Positions 9,189-17,133 of a stretch of 64,000 nt of DNA are shown here, piece by piece. Made by a program: the position numbers and the translations under genes. Within the stretch, counting starts at the first letter, position 1; every line of letters starts with the position of its first letter. The notes below the pieces were generated by a model that had not been told where the DNA came from, searched no databases, and was given only the letters and a program-made list of their open reading frames with translations. The stretch covers positions 1 through 64,000 of the forward strand of contig NZ_JAPCHY010000014.1 in assembly GCF_026107455.2 (NCBI RefSeq), in the 5' to 3' direction. Origin of the DNA: Xanthomonas chitinilytica (GTDB lineage: Bacteria > Pseudomonadota > Gammaproteobacteria > Xanthomonadales > Xanthomonadaceae).

Positions 9189-9668
9189 ATGAAGATCCAA
9201 CTGATCGCCGTCGGCGCCATTGCCAGTCTGGCATTGGCCGGTTGCGCCACCTCGCCCGGCTACAGCAGCGGCGGCGGCTACAACAGCGGCTACGGCAACC
9301 AGGGTTATTCCACCAACCGCTGCGCCGACTGCGGCATCGTCACCCGCATCGACACGGTCGCTTCCGGCCGCACCGCCCCGGCCGCCACCGGCGCCGTGCT
9401 GGGCGGCATCGTCGGCGCGGTCGCCGGCCATGAGATCTCCGACAAGACCGGCGGCAGCAAGGGCAACCAGAATGTCGCCGCCGTCGCCGGCGCTGCCGCA
9501 GGTGCGCTGGCCGGCAACAAGATCCAGCAGAACGTGACCGGCAATTCCTACGACATCCAGGTCCGCATGGATGACGGCCGCGTGATCGTGGTCAACCAGA
9601 AGGACCTGGGCGGCATCCGCGAGAACACCTACGTGCGGGTGGTCAACGGCCGCGTCGTACTGCGCTGA
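9189..9668 (+). CDS. Glycine-zipper 2TM lipoprotein (SlyB/17-kDa antigen-like)
   Basis: The 159-residue lipoprotein has a lipobox (SLALAGC, Cys19) after a short signal peptide. A Gly/Tyr/Ser-rich linker follows, then CADCG and a glycine zipper (AVLGGIVGAVAGHEI, about 78-92; AAAGALAGNKIQQ). The C-terminal domain (SYDIQVRMDDGRVIVVNQ) is typical of this family. Such outer-membrane lipoproteins help keep envelope integrity under Mg or stress conditions. AAGGAG is 8-9 nt upstream. It is a distant relative of the glycine-zipper protein at 5516-6343. Confidence 0.88.
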   Translation: MKIQLIAVGAIASLALAGCATSPGYSSGGGYNSGYGNQGYSTNRCADCGIVTRIDTVASGRTAPAATGAVLGGIVGAVAGHEISDKTGGSKGNQNVAAVAGAAAGALAGNKIQQNVTGNSYDIQVRMDDGRVIVVNQKDLGGIRENTYVRVVNGRVVLR

Positions 9669-9691
9669 TCCCCATCCATTGGATGCAAACG

Positions 9692-9722
9692 ACAAGGCCC
9701 GCTTGCGCGGGCCTTGTCTTTA
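9692..9722. terminator. Intrinsic terminator between the lipoprotein and cold-shock genes
   Basis: An 11-bp stem (ACAAGGCCCGC with its complement, 4-nt loop) is followed by TCTTTAT on the plus strand. It stands between convergent genes, 24 nt after the lipoprotein stop, and may serve both. Confidence 0.75.
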
Positions 9723-9743
9723 TCGATGCCTTGTCGACGCCAG

Positions 9744-9953
9744 TCAGTCCGGCTGCACCGCGTCGGCCTGCAGGCCCTTCTGGCCCTGGACGACGGTGAA
9801 GCTGACCTTCTGTCCTTCCTTCAGGCTCTTGAAGCCCTGCGTCTGGATTGCGCGGAAATGCACGAAAACATCCTCGCCATTCTCGCGGCTGATGAACCCG
9901 AAGCCCTTGGCATCATTGAACCACTTGACGGTACCGGTTTCGCGATCTGCCAT
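9744..9953 (-). CDS. Cold-shock domain protein, CspA family (copy 1)
   Basis: The 69-residue single OB-fold protein has RNP1 (KGFGFI) and RNP2 (VFVHF) motifs and the usual TGTVKWFN opening. Csp proteins bind single-stranded RNA and act as RNA chaperones or antiterminators. GGGAG lies 9 nt before the ATG. The upstream leader is long (about 170 nt if the promoter proposed at 10129-10157 is right). It contains a 25-nt segment identical to one in front of the second csp gene at 46427-46636. The two proteins are close paralogues. Confidence 0.95.
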   Translation of the reverse strand: MADRETGTVKWFNDAKGFGFISRENGEDVFVHFRAIQTQGFKSLKEGQKVSFTVVQGQKGLQADAVQPD

Positions 9954-10040
9954 CTCGACTAACTCCCTGTGACACGCTTGTTAGGTTGGTTACGCCTGGT
10001 CGGCGGCTGACTGCAAGGAGGAAGCGAGGTGCAGCGATGT

Positions 10041-10085
10041 AGCGGATCGACGGATCTACCCATCAGGCCACGATTCACGGTGACC
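10041..10085 (-). promoter_or_regulatory. Shared cold-shock leader element, csp copy 1
   Basis: Positions 10061-10085 are identical, base for base, to 46751-46775. A second shared block, AGCGGATCGA, lies at 10041-10050 (46718-46727 in the other leader). Read on the mRNA strand, the 25-mer folds as GGUCAC, 8-nt loop, GUGGCC. It lies 108 nt upstream of the csp start, inside the presumed 5' untranslated region. Confidence 0.7.
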
Positions 10086-10128
10086 TTGCCAAGCTCAGCG
10101 GCTGCAACTTAACCCGGGGCAAATGAAA

Positions 10129-10157
10129 ATGCAATCCATCAATGCCCGGCGTGTCAA
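10129..10157 (-). promoter_or_regulatory. Candidate sigma-70 promoter of csp copy 1
   Basis: On the minus strand a perfect -35 TTGACA (10152-10157) is followed after 17 nt by TTGCAT (10129-10134) as a weak -10. It would give a leader of about 170 nt, in keeping with cold-shock mRNAs. Confidence 0.45.
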
Positions 10158-10185
10158 GCCCTTTTAGTCCCCCATACGGACCCCA

Positions 10186-10671
10186 ATGGACCCTTCATTC
10201 ATCTTGTATCTGCTAGCGGCGCTGCTGGTCGTCGCCGGAATCGCCGGGGTGGTGCTGCCGGCGCTGCCCGGGGTGCCGCTGGTGTTCGCCGGGCTGCTGC
10301 TGGGCGCCTGGGCCGACGGCTTCGAACGGGTCGGCTGGGTGCCGCTGCTGGTGCTGGGCCTGCTGACCCTGCTGTCGTTCGTGGCCGACATCCTGGCCAC
10401 GGTGGTCGGTGCCCAGCGCGTGGGCGCCAGCCGCAAGGCGCTGTGGGGCACGCTCATCGGCTCGGTGGCCGGCCTGTTCTTCATGCCGCTGGGCCTGTTC
10501 GTCGGCCCGCTGGCCGGCGCGCTGCTGGGCGAGTACTGGCACAGCCGCCAGCTCGGCCATGCCGCCCGGGTCGGCCTGGGTACCTGGCTGGGCATCCTGC
10601 TCGGCATCGCCTTCAAGGCAGCACTGATCGTCGCCATGCTCGGCCTGTTCGCGTTCGCCTGGTTCTTCTGA
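10186..10671 (+). CDS. DUF456 family membrane protein
   Basis: The 161-residue, almost wholly hydrophobic protein has about four transmembrane segments. It shows the glycine-rich motif AGIAGVVLPALPGVPLVFAG near the N-terminus and a second GPLAGALLGE region, both typical of DUF456. It is an inner-membrane protein of unknown function, divergent from the csp gene. The family call is firm; the role is unknown. Confidence 0.85.
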   Translation: MDPSFILYLLAALLVVAGIAGVVLPALPGVPLVFAGLLLGAWADGFERVGWVPLLVLGLLTLLSFVADILATVVGAQRVGASRKALWGTLIGSVAGLFFMPLGLFVGPLAGALLGEYWHSRQLGHAARVGLGTWLGILLGIAFKAALIVAMLGLFAFAWFF

Positions 10672-10766
10672 CACCGGTCGGCACGCAGCACCGGCCGGCC
10701 AATCCGGCGGCAAAAACTGGCACCATCCGGACCGTCGCCGGTCCATGCAATTCGCTAAGGAGTCCC

Positions 10767-11921
10767 ATGCACGTTCGACCCGCCCATACCGCCCTGCTGC
10801 TGCCATGGGCGATGCTGTCCGCACCGGCGCTGGGCCAGGAAGCGCTGCCCGCCCCGGCCACGCCCCAGGCCTGCCTGGCCATCTCCTCGGATTCGGCGCG
10901 CCTGGCCTGCTACGACGCCGCCCTCGGCCGCACGGCGGAAGATACCCGCAGCGCCGACGCCGCCGCGCTCGCGGCCGCGCAGTCGCAGAAGCAGGACCGC
11001 GAGGCCGCCCTGCCCGCCGATGCGACCCTGGGCGAACGCACCCGCCGGCGCGCCGACGAGTTCTTCAGCACCGACCATTACGACGAAGCCATCGCCAATG
11101 CCGGCAAGGGCTCGCTGCTGGACCGGCGCTGGGAGCTGGCCAAGGATTCCAAGCTGGGCACCTACCAGTTGCGGGCCTACAAGCCGGTCTACCTGTTCCC
11201 GGCGTTCTGGACCAGCGAGAAGAACCAGCTCCCGCACTCGCCGAACCCGGCCAATACGGTGACCGAGTCGCAGCAGCTGACCAGCACCGAGTTGAAGTTC
11301 CAGCTCAGCTTCAAGACCAAGGTGGCCGAGAACCTGTTCGGCGACAACGGCGACCTGTGGGCCGGGTATACCCAGAGCTCGCGCTGGCAGGCCTACAACA
11401 GCGAGCAGTCGCGCCCGTTCCGCGAGACCAACTACGAGCCGGAACTGATGCTCGCCTTCCGCAACAACTACCGCATCGGCGGCTGGCACGGGCGCATGAC
11501 CGCGCTGCAGTTCAACCACCAGTCCAACGGCCGCAGCGACCCGCTGTCGCGCAGCTGGAACCGGGTGATCCTCAACGTCGGCATGGACCGCGACAACTGG
11601 GCGCTGGTACTGCGCCCGTGGTACCGGATCAAGGAAAACCGCCGCGACGACAACAACCCGGACATCGAGGATTACATGGGGCGCGGCGACGCGACCCTGA
11701 TCTGGAACCGCGACGGCCACGAGCTGGCGCTGATGGCGCGGCATTCGCTGCGTGGCGGCGACCGCTCGCACGGCGCCCTGCAGCTGGACTGGGGCTTCCC
11801 GATCACCCGCCTGCTGCGCGGCCACGTGCAGGTGTTCGACGGCTACGGCGAAAGCATGATCGACTACAACCACAAGGCGACCTACGTCGGCGTCGGCGTC
11901 TCGCTGCTGGAGTGGTTCTGA
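10767..11921 (+). CDS. pldA: Outer-membrane phospholipase A (OMPLA)
   Basis: The 384-residue precursor has a signal peptide ending at ALGQ (about residue 23). An N-terminal region with CLAISSDSARLACYDAAL is seen in Xanthomonadaceae homologues. A 12-stranded barrel follows with the catalytic signature NHQSNGRSDPLSRSWNR. His251 and Ser253 fit the nucleophile pair, and the Asn of SWNR (about 265) completes the triad. OMPLA dimers hydrolyse phospholipids that reach the outer leaflet when the outer membrane is damaged. AAGGAG is 4 nt before the ATG. The last base of its TGA is the first base of the arsC ATG, so the two are translationally coupled. Confidence 0.93.
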   Translation: MHVRPAHTALLLPWAMLSAPALGQEALPAPATPQACLAISSDSARLACYDAALGRTAEDTRSADAAALAAAQSQKQDREAALPADATLGERTRRRADEFFSTDHYDEAIANAGKGSLLDRRWELAKDSKLGTYQLRAYKPVYLFPAFWTSEKNQLPHSPNPANTVTESQQLTSTELKFQLSFKTKVAENLFGDNGDLWAGYTQSSRWQAYNSEQSRPFRETNYEPELMLAFRNNYRIGGWHGRMTALQFNHQSNGRSDPLSRSWNRVILNVGMDRDNWALVLRPWYRIKENRRDDNNPDIEDYMGRGDATLIWNRDGHELALMARHSLRGGDRSHGALQLDWGFPITRLLRGHVQVFDGYGESMIDYNHKATYVGVGVSLLEWF

Positions 11922-12271
11922 TGAAGGCGACGATCTGGCACAACCCGCGTTGCAGCAATTCGCGCGGCGCACTGGAGATCCTGCGCGGGGCCGGCATCGA
12001 ACCGGTGGTGGTCGAATACCTGAAGACGCCGCCGGACCGCACCACCCTGAAGGCGCTGGTCGCGCGCATGGGCATCGCCCCGCGCGGGCTGCTGCGCGAC
12101 AAGGAGGCCGCCTATGCGGAACTGGGGCTGGCCGACCCGGCGCTGGACGACGATGCGCTGATCGATGCGATGGTCGCCCATCCGGTGCTGATCAACCGCC
12201 CGATCGTGGAAACCGCGCGCGGCGTGCGCCTGTGCCGGCCACCGGAAACCGTGCGCGAACTGCTGCCCTGA
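11921..12271 (+). CDS. arsC: ArsC-family glutaredoxin-dependent arsenate reductase
   Basis: The 116-residue thioredoxin-fold protein begins MKATIWHNPRCSNSRGALE with the catalytic Cys11. It has the family's ATP-independent arsenate pocket residues (RDKEAAYAELG, HPVLINRPIV). Classical members reduce arsenate with glutathione and glutaredoxin. No arsB, acr3 or arsR is nearby, so it may be a stand-alone ArsC/YfgD-type reductase rather than part of an arsenic operon. It overlaps pldA by one base. Confidence 0.88.
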   Translation: MKATIWHNPRCSNSRGALEILRGAGIEPVVVEYLKTPPDRTTLKALVARMGIAPRGLLRDKEAAYAELGLADPALDDDALIDAMVAHPVLINRPIVETARGVRLCRPPETVRELLP

Positions 12272-12336
12272 GCCGGGCTTTCGCCGCGCCTGGCGGCACG
12301 GGCACAATGACGGCGTCCAGGACAGGAAGCCCGCGC

Positions 12337-13446
12337 ATGACCCGACAACGACGTTCGTTCTTCGCCTACGGCTCGGCGCTGCTCGGGCTGCTGAGCCTGA
12401 TGGCGGTCACCTGCTTCCATTTCCCGGAGCTGCTGACCAGCCGCGAGTTCCGCGCCATCTACAACGAACAGTTCGCGCGCCACCTGCTGCTGGTCGGACT
12501 GGCGGCCGCCTTCATCCTCGGCACCGTGGCGATCCTGCGCGACCGCAACAAACGCATTGCCACGATCGGCGTGGGCAGCGCCACCCTCGCGGTGCTGCTG
12601 GGCGGCACCAACGTGCAGCTCGACGCCATCGGCCAGACGCCCTACTCGCTGGGCCTGGACTGGTTCGTGCTGTCGCTGTTCTTCTCGGCGCTGGTGTTCG
12701 TGCCGCTGGAGCACTACCTCGGCAAGCGCCCGCTCTCGCCGCTGCGCCCGGGCTGGCGCACCGACGTCGGCTATTTCTTCATGAGCCACGTGCTGGTGCA
12801 GTTCATCCTGATCCTGGTGACGGCCTCGACCTCCACCATCGCCGGGCTGGCCGCGTTCCCGGCGCTCAAGCAGCTGATCCAGTCGCTGCCGGTCTGGCTG
12901 CAGTTCCTGCTCGCGGTGTTCGTCGCCGACATGGCGCAGGCATTGCTGCACCGCGCCTACCACAACATTCCCTGGCTCTGGCGCTTCCATGCCGTGCACC
13001 ATTCCAGCCGGCACATGGACTGGCTGGCCGGCTCGCGGATCCATTTGGTCGAGATCGTGCTGACCCGCAGCGCGGTGCTGCTGCCGCTGCTGGTGCTGGG
13101 CTTCTCGACGCCGGCGGTGAACGCCTACGTGATCCTGGTCGGGCTGCAGGCGGTGCTGGCGCACGCCAACCTGGGCATCCGCTTCGGCTGGCTCGAATAC
13201 CTGCTGGTGCTGCCGCGCTACCACCACTGGCACCATGCCCGGCAGCAGGACTACATCGACGTCAACTACGCCATCCACCTGCCGCTGGTCGACATGCTGA
13301 TGGGCACCTTCAAGCTGCCCCGCGACCAGGACGAATGGCCGCAGGAATACGGGGTGATGAAGCTGGAGACGGTGCCGAAGAACATCATCAGGCAACACCT
13401 GATGCCGTTCCAGGGCGGGCGCAAGTACGACGATTACGTGGATTGA
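12337..13446 (+). CDS. Sterol desaturase / fatty acid hydroxylase superfamily membrane protein
   Basis: The 369-residue protein has about six to seven transmembrane segments. It carries the diiron histidine boxes in the right order: HRAYH, HAVHHSSRHMDW and HHWHH in the C-terminal half (about 210-315). Members are O2-dependent hydroxylases or desaturases of lipids, carotenoids or sterols in the inner membrane. AGGAAG about 8 nt upstream favours the ATG at 12337 over the one at 12307. It follows arsC on the same strand and converges with a GST. The lipid substrate is unknown. Confidence 0.88.
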   Translation: MTRQRRSFFAYGSALLGLLSLMAVTCFHFPELLTSREFRAIYNEQFARHLLLVGLAAAFILGTVAILRDRNKRIATIGVGSATLAVLLGGTNVQLDAIGQTPYSLGLDWFVLSLFFSALVFVPLEHYLGKRPLSPLRPGWRTDVGYFFMSHVLVQFILILVTASTSTIAGLAAFPALKQLIQSLPVWLQFLLAVFVADMAQALLHRAYHNIPWLWRFHAVHHSSRHMDWLAGSRIHLVEIVLTRSAVLLPLLVLGFSTPAVNAYVILVGLQAVLAHANLGIRFGWLEYLLVLPRYHHWHHARQQDYIDVNYAIHLPLVDMLMGTFKLPRDQDEWPQEYGVMKLETVPKNIIRQHLMPFQGGRKYDDYVD

Positions 13447-13453
13447 GCCGACC

Positions 13454-14089
13454 TCAGGTCCAGTCGTCGATGCCCTCGCGGCGATAGACCTCGACCAGCG
13501 ACGGCCGCTCCTTCATCCGTCGCGCATGCGCGGCCAGCGCCGGCCAGTCGTCGGTCGGGCGCGGCATGTTGCGCGACCAGCGCATCAGCATGGTCAGCAT
13601 GAAGTCCGCTACCGACAGCTGCGCGCCCAACAGGTAGGGGCCGCCGGCCTGCAGGTGCCCGGCCACCTGTTGCCACGCCGCTTCCAGTTGCAGGCGGGCC
13701 TGCTCCTTCACGGCATCGACGTTCGCCTCGCCGGCCGGTTCGTACGGATAGAACCACGCGCGGTAGGCCGGCATCAGCGTATAGATGCAGAAGCACATCC
13801 AGCGGTAGTAGTCGCCGCGCGCCGGCGTGCCCGGCGTCGGCGCCAGCCCGGCCTGCGGGTGCAGGTCGGCCAGGTGCATGGCGATGGCCGCCGATTCGGT
13901 AAGCACCTGGCCGTCGATCAGCAGGGCCGGCACGCGACCGGCCGGGTTGATCGCCAGGTAGTCGGGCGACTTGTGCTCGCGCCTGTCGAAATCGAGCAGG
14001 ATCAACTCGTGGTCGATGCCCAGTTCGACCAGCAGCCAGTGCACGACCAGCGAGGCGGTGCTTTGCGAGCCGTACAGAACGACAGACAT
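13454..14089 (-). CDS. Glutathione S-transferase family protein
   Basis: The 211-residue protein has an N-terminal thioredoxin-like domain (GSQSTASLVVHWLLVELG, cis-Pro in GRVPALL, ESAAIAMHLAD) and an all-helical C-terminal domain with LSVADFML. GGAG is 8 nt before the ATG. It belongs to a different GST subfamily from the genes at 4539 and 45482, as little sequence is shared beyond the fold. It converges on the sterol-desaturase-like gene with a 7-nt gap. Confidence 0.9.
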   Translation of the reverse strand: MSVVLYGSQSTASLVVHWLLVELGIDHELILLDFDRREHKSPDYLAINPAGRVPALLIDGQVLTESAAIAMHLADLHPQAGLAPTPGTPARGDYYRWMCFCIYTLMPAYRAWFYPYEPAGEANVDAVKEQARLQLEAAWQQVAGHLQAGGPYLLGAQLSVADFMLTMLMRWSRNMPRPTDDWPALAAHARRMKERPSLVEVYRREGIDDWT

Positions 14090-14182
14090 GGGGTTTTCTC
14101 CGGCAGACGGTGTCGCATCTTACCGGCCAGCCCGGCCGCGGGATTGCCGGTACCACGTGGGCACGCGCTGCCCGGTGGTGCG

Positions 14183-14497
14183 TCAGTTGCAGCCGGCCAT
14201 GCAGCTCTCCAGTCGCTCGCCGCACACCGCACCGGGGGATCGGTTCTGGCAGAACGCCATCGAGGTCTGGCAGGCGCCGCGCAGTTCCGGGTCGGTGATC
14301 TTGTCGCACTGGTTGCGCCTGTTCGCCTCGCCACAGTCGCCGTAGCCCGACGGGTTGGCCATGCAGGCCTGGTGGCGGCTCTGGCAATAGTTCACGCAGG
14401 CGGCCGGATCGCCCTTCGGCGCATCGCGCCAGCCACCGCCAGCGCATCCGGCCGCCAGCAGCGCCAGCGGCATCACGATCCAGTGCATTGCGCGCAC
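14183..14497 (-). CDS. Small cysteine-rich lipoprotein
   Basis: The 104-residue precursor has a short signal peptide and lipobox (LALLAAGC). The roughly 85-residue mature part holds ten further cysteines besides the lipidated one, an even number that suits disulfide bonds in the periplasm. The GTG start at 14497 is chosen because AAGGAG lies 6 nt before it; the ATG at 14488 would leave too long a gap. I do not recognise the family. It lies downstream of fumarase on the same strand, separated by a hairpin. Confidence 0.7.
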   Translation of the reverse strand: MRAMHWIVMPLALLAAGCAGGGWRDAPKGDPAACVNYCQSRHQACMANPSGYGDCGEANRRNQCDKITDPELRGACQTSMAFCQNRSPGAVCGERLESCMAGCN

Positions 14498-14516
14498 CAG
14501 CCTCTCCTTCCGAAAC

Positions 14517-14549
14517 GGCGACGGCCCGAGCATAGCCCGGGCCGTCGCC
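14517..14549 (-). terminator. Hairpin downstream of the fumarase gene
   Basis: A 12-bp perfect stem (GGCGACGGCCCG and complement, 9-nt loop) starts 26 nt after the fumarase stop, with a short TTT on the minus strand. It is a likely terminator or attenuating hairpin between fumarase and the small lipoprotein gene. Confidence 0.55.
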
Positions 14550-14574
14550 CGATCTCCAGCAATGCCGGCGTGGC

Positions 14575-16092
14575 TTATTCGACCACCACCGGAATCTTGC
14601 CGATGCGCGCCTGCCATTCGCGCGGGCCGGTCTGGTGCACCGACTCGCCGGTGGAATCGACCGCCACGGTCACCGGCATGTCCTGCACGGTGAACTCGTA
14701 GATCGCCTCCATGCCCAGGTCGGCGAAGCCGACCACCCTGGCCGCCTTGATCGCCTTGGACACCAGGTAGGCCGAGCCACCGACCGCCATCAGGTAGGCC
14801 GACTTGTTGTCGCGGATGGCCTCGATCGCGGCCGGGCCGCGCTCGGCCTTGCCGACCATGCCCAGCAGGCCGGTCTGCTCCAGGATCTGGCGGGTGAACT
14901 TGTCCATGCGGGTGGCGGTGGTCGGGCCGGCCGGACCCACCACTTCGTCGCGCACCGGGTCGACCGGGCCGACGTAATAGATGAAGCGGCCCTTGAGGTC
15001 GACCGGCAGTTCCTCGCCCTTGTTGAGCATGTCGACCATGCGCTTGTGCGCGGCATCGCGGCCGGTCAGCAGCTTGCCGTTGAGCAGCAGGGTCTGGCCC
15101 GGCTTCCAGCTGGCGACTTCTTCCGGGGTGACCGTGTCCAGATCGACACGGGTGCCCTTGGAAGCGTCGTAGGTGATCTGCGGCCAGTCCTCCAGCGACG
15201 GCGGATCCAGCATCACCGGACCGCTGCCGTCCAGGGTGAAGTGGGCGTGGCGGGTGGCGGCGCAGTTCGGGATCATCGCCACCGGCAGGTTGGCGGCGTG
15301 GGTCGGGAAGTCCTTGACCTTGATGTCGAGCACGGTGGTCAGGCCGCCTAGGCCCTGGGCGCCGATGCCCAGTGCGTTGACCTTCTCGTACAGCTCCAGG
15401 CGCAGCTCCTCGGCACGGTTGGACGGGCCGCGGGCCTGCAGGTCGGTGATGTCGATCGGCTCCATCAGCGATTCCTTGGCCAGCAGCATCGCCTTCTCGG
15501 CGGTGCCGCCGATGCCGATGCCGAGCATCCCCGGCGGGCACCAGCCGGCGCCCATGGTCGGCACGGTCCTGAGCACCCAGTCGACGATGGAGTCGGACGG
15601 GTTGAGCATGGCGAACTTCGACTTCGCTTCCGAGCCGCCGCCCTTGGCGGCGACGATCACGTCCACCTTGTCGCCCGGCACCACCTTGATGTTGACCACG
15701 CCGGGCGTGTTGTCCCGGGTGTTGGTGCGCTTGCCGGCCGGGTCGGCCAGCACCGAGGCGCGCAGCTTGTTGTCCGGGTAGGCGTAGGCGCGGCGGATGC
15801 CCTCGTTGGCCATGTCCTCGACGCCCATGGTGGCGTCGTCCCAGCGCACGTTCATGCCGATTTCCAGGAACACGGTGACGATGCCGGTGTCCTGGCAGAT
15901 CGGGCGGTGACCCTCGGCGCACATCCGCGAGTTGATCAGGATCTGCGCCATCGCTTCCTTCGCCGCCGGCGACTCCTCGCGCTCGTAGGCGGCGGCGAGG
16001 TTCTTGATGTAGTCGACCGGGTGGTAGTACGAGATGTACTGCAGTGCGTCGGCGATGGACTGGATGAGGTCTTCCTGCTTGATCGATGTCAC
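14575..16092 (-). CDS. fumA: Class I fumarate hydratase (4Fe-4S)
   Basis: The 505-residue TCA-cycle enzyme interconverts fumarate and malate. The three cysteines expected to hold the [4Fe-4S] cluster are visible in PICQDTG (about 66), GWCPPGM (about 184) and PNCAATRHAHF (about 274). The C-terminal Fe-S hydro-lyase beta domain (GPAGPTTATRMDKF) follows. The GTG at 16092 is preferred because the family's N-terminus (TSIKQEDLIQ) starts there; upstream ATGs give an unlikely extension. The Shine-Dalgarno is weak. The start faces the divergent ECF41 sigma gene, 109 bp away. Confidence 0.94.
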   Translation of the reverse strand: MTSIKQEDLIQSIADALQYISYYHPVDYIKNLAAAYEREESPAAKEAMAQILINSRMCAEGHRPICQDTGIVTVFLEIGMNVRWDDATMGVEDMANEGIRRAYAYPDNKLRASVLADPAGKRTNTRDNTPGVVNIKVVPGDKVDVIVAAKGGGSEAKSKFAMLNPSDSIVDWVLRTVPTMGAGWCPPGMLGIGIGGTAEKAMLLAKESLMEPIDITDLQARGPSNRAEELRLELYEKVNALGIGAQGLGGLTTVLDIKVKDFPTHAANLPVAMIPNCAATRHAHFTLDGSGPVMLDPPSLEDWPQITYDASKGTRVDLDTVTPEEVASWKPGQTLLLNGKLLTGRDAAHKRMVDMLNKGEELPVDLKGRFIYYVGPVDPVRDEVVGPAGPTTATRMDKFTRQILEQTGLLGMVGKAERGPAAIEAIRDNKSAYLMAVGGSAYLVSKAIKAARVVGFADLGMEAIYEFTVQDMPVTVAVDSTGESVHQTGPREWQARIGKIPVVVE

Positions 16093-16166
16093 GGCTTGCT
16101 CGCTTGCTCGAGGCTGGCGGGGGATTGAGCCGCCCATTTTAGGGCAAAGTGCCCGTCCGCCCGCTC

Positions 16167-16193
16167 TGTCACAACGGCACACGCTGTTGCGTC
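16167..16193 (+). promoter_or_regulatory. ECF41-type promoter of the sigma factor gene
   Basis: TGTCACA (16167-16173), a 16-nt spacer and CGTC (16190-16193) match the bipartite promoter described for ECF41 sigma factors. It ends 8 nt before the ATG of the sigma gene, so the transcript would be almost leaderless. It implies positive autoregulation. Confidence 0.75.
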
Positions 16194-16201
16194 CCTCCCG
16201 T

Positions 16202-17101
16202 ATGGACATCACCGACACCTTCCAGACCCACCGCCCGCGCCTGCTGGCGCTGGCCTACCGCCTGCTGGGCAGCCGTGCCGATGCCGAGGACGTGGTCCAG
16301 GACGCCTGGCTGCGCTGGCAGGGCACGGACACCGCCGTCATCCTCGATCCGGAAGCCTGGCTGGTCACCATCACCACCCGGCTCGGGCTGGACCGGCTGC
16401 GCGCAGCCAAGCGCGAACGCCAGCAGTACATCGGCCCGTGGCTGCCGGAGCCGCTGGCCATCAGCCTGGAACCGGACCTGGCCCCCGATCCGGCCCAGGC
16501 CCGCGCGCTGGCCGACGAGGTCTCGGTGGCCTTCCTGACGCTGCTGGAACAGCTCGGCCCGGAAGAGCGCGCGGCCTTCCTGCTGAAGGAAGCGTTCGAC
16601 CACGACTACCGGCAGATCGCCGAGCTGCTCGGCCACAGCCAGGCCAACTGCCGGCAGCTGGTGCACCGGGCGAAACAACGGCTGCAGGCCGGCCGACCGC
16701 GCTTCGCCACCGATGCCAGCCAGCACCGGCAGTTGCTGACGCGCTTCATGGACGCGGCGCAACGCGGCGACAGCGCCGCCATCCAGGCCCTACTGCATGC
16801 CAATGCGCGGCAAGTCTCCGACGGCGGCGGCAAGGTCACCGCAACCGTGCGCCCGCTGCTGGGGGCCGAACGCATCGGCCGCCTGTACTGGGCCATCGCC
16901 CGCCGCGGCGGGGCGCTGCCGGCACGGCTGGGCTACGTCAACGGCGAGCCGGCGATCCTGCGCTTCGATGCCGGACGGCTGACCTCGTTCACCACCATCG
17001 AAGTCGTCGACGGGCGCATCGCCACGCTGTTCAGCGTGCTCAACCCGGACAAGTTGCCGCGGCTTGTCACGCCGTCCGTCGCCGGCGCGTCCTTGTGCTG
17101 A
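16202..17101 (+). CDS. ECF41 (SigJ-type) RNA polymerase sigma factor
   Basis: The 299-residue protein has sigma region 2 (about 5-75, SRADAEDVVQDAWLRW), region 4 (about 110-165, with FDHDYRQIAELLGHSQANCRQ) and a fused C-terminal SnoaL-like domain (about 180-299). The subfamily's markers are all present: WLPEP, DGGGK and NPDKL. In ECF41 factors the C-terminal domain takes the place of an anti-sigma factor and tunes activity. No anti-sigma gene is present. The next gene encodes a CMD/AhpD-like protein, the usual ECF41 partner, and a matching promoter precedes the gene. Confidence 0.95.
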   Translation: MDITDTFQTHRPRLLALAYRLLGSRADAEDVVQDAWLRWQGTDTAVILDPEAWLVTITTRLGLDRLRAAKRERQQYIGPWLPEPLAISLEPDLAPDPAQARALADEVSVAFLTLLEQLGPEERAAFLLKEAFDHDYRQIAELLGHSQANCRQLVHRAKQRLQAGRPRFATDASQHRQLLTRFMDAAQRGDSAAIQALLHANARQVSDGGGKVTATVRPLLGAERIGRLYWAIARRGGALPARLGYVNGEPAILRFDAGRLTSFTTIEVVDGRIATLFSVLNPDKLPRLVTPSVAGASLC

Positions 17102-17133
17102 AAGACGGCCATGGTGGCCGTCCTGGAGACTGG

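Noticed and set aside
11921..12271. Arsenic-resistance operon
   Set aside because: Only ArsC is present; no arsR, arsB/acr3 or arsenic-linked gene is adjacent.
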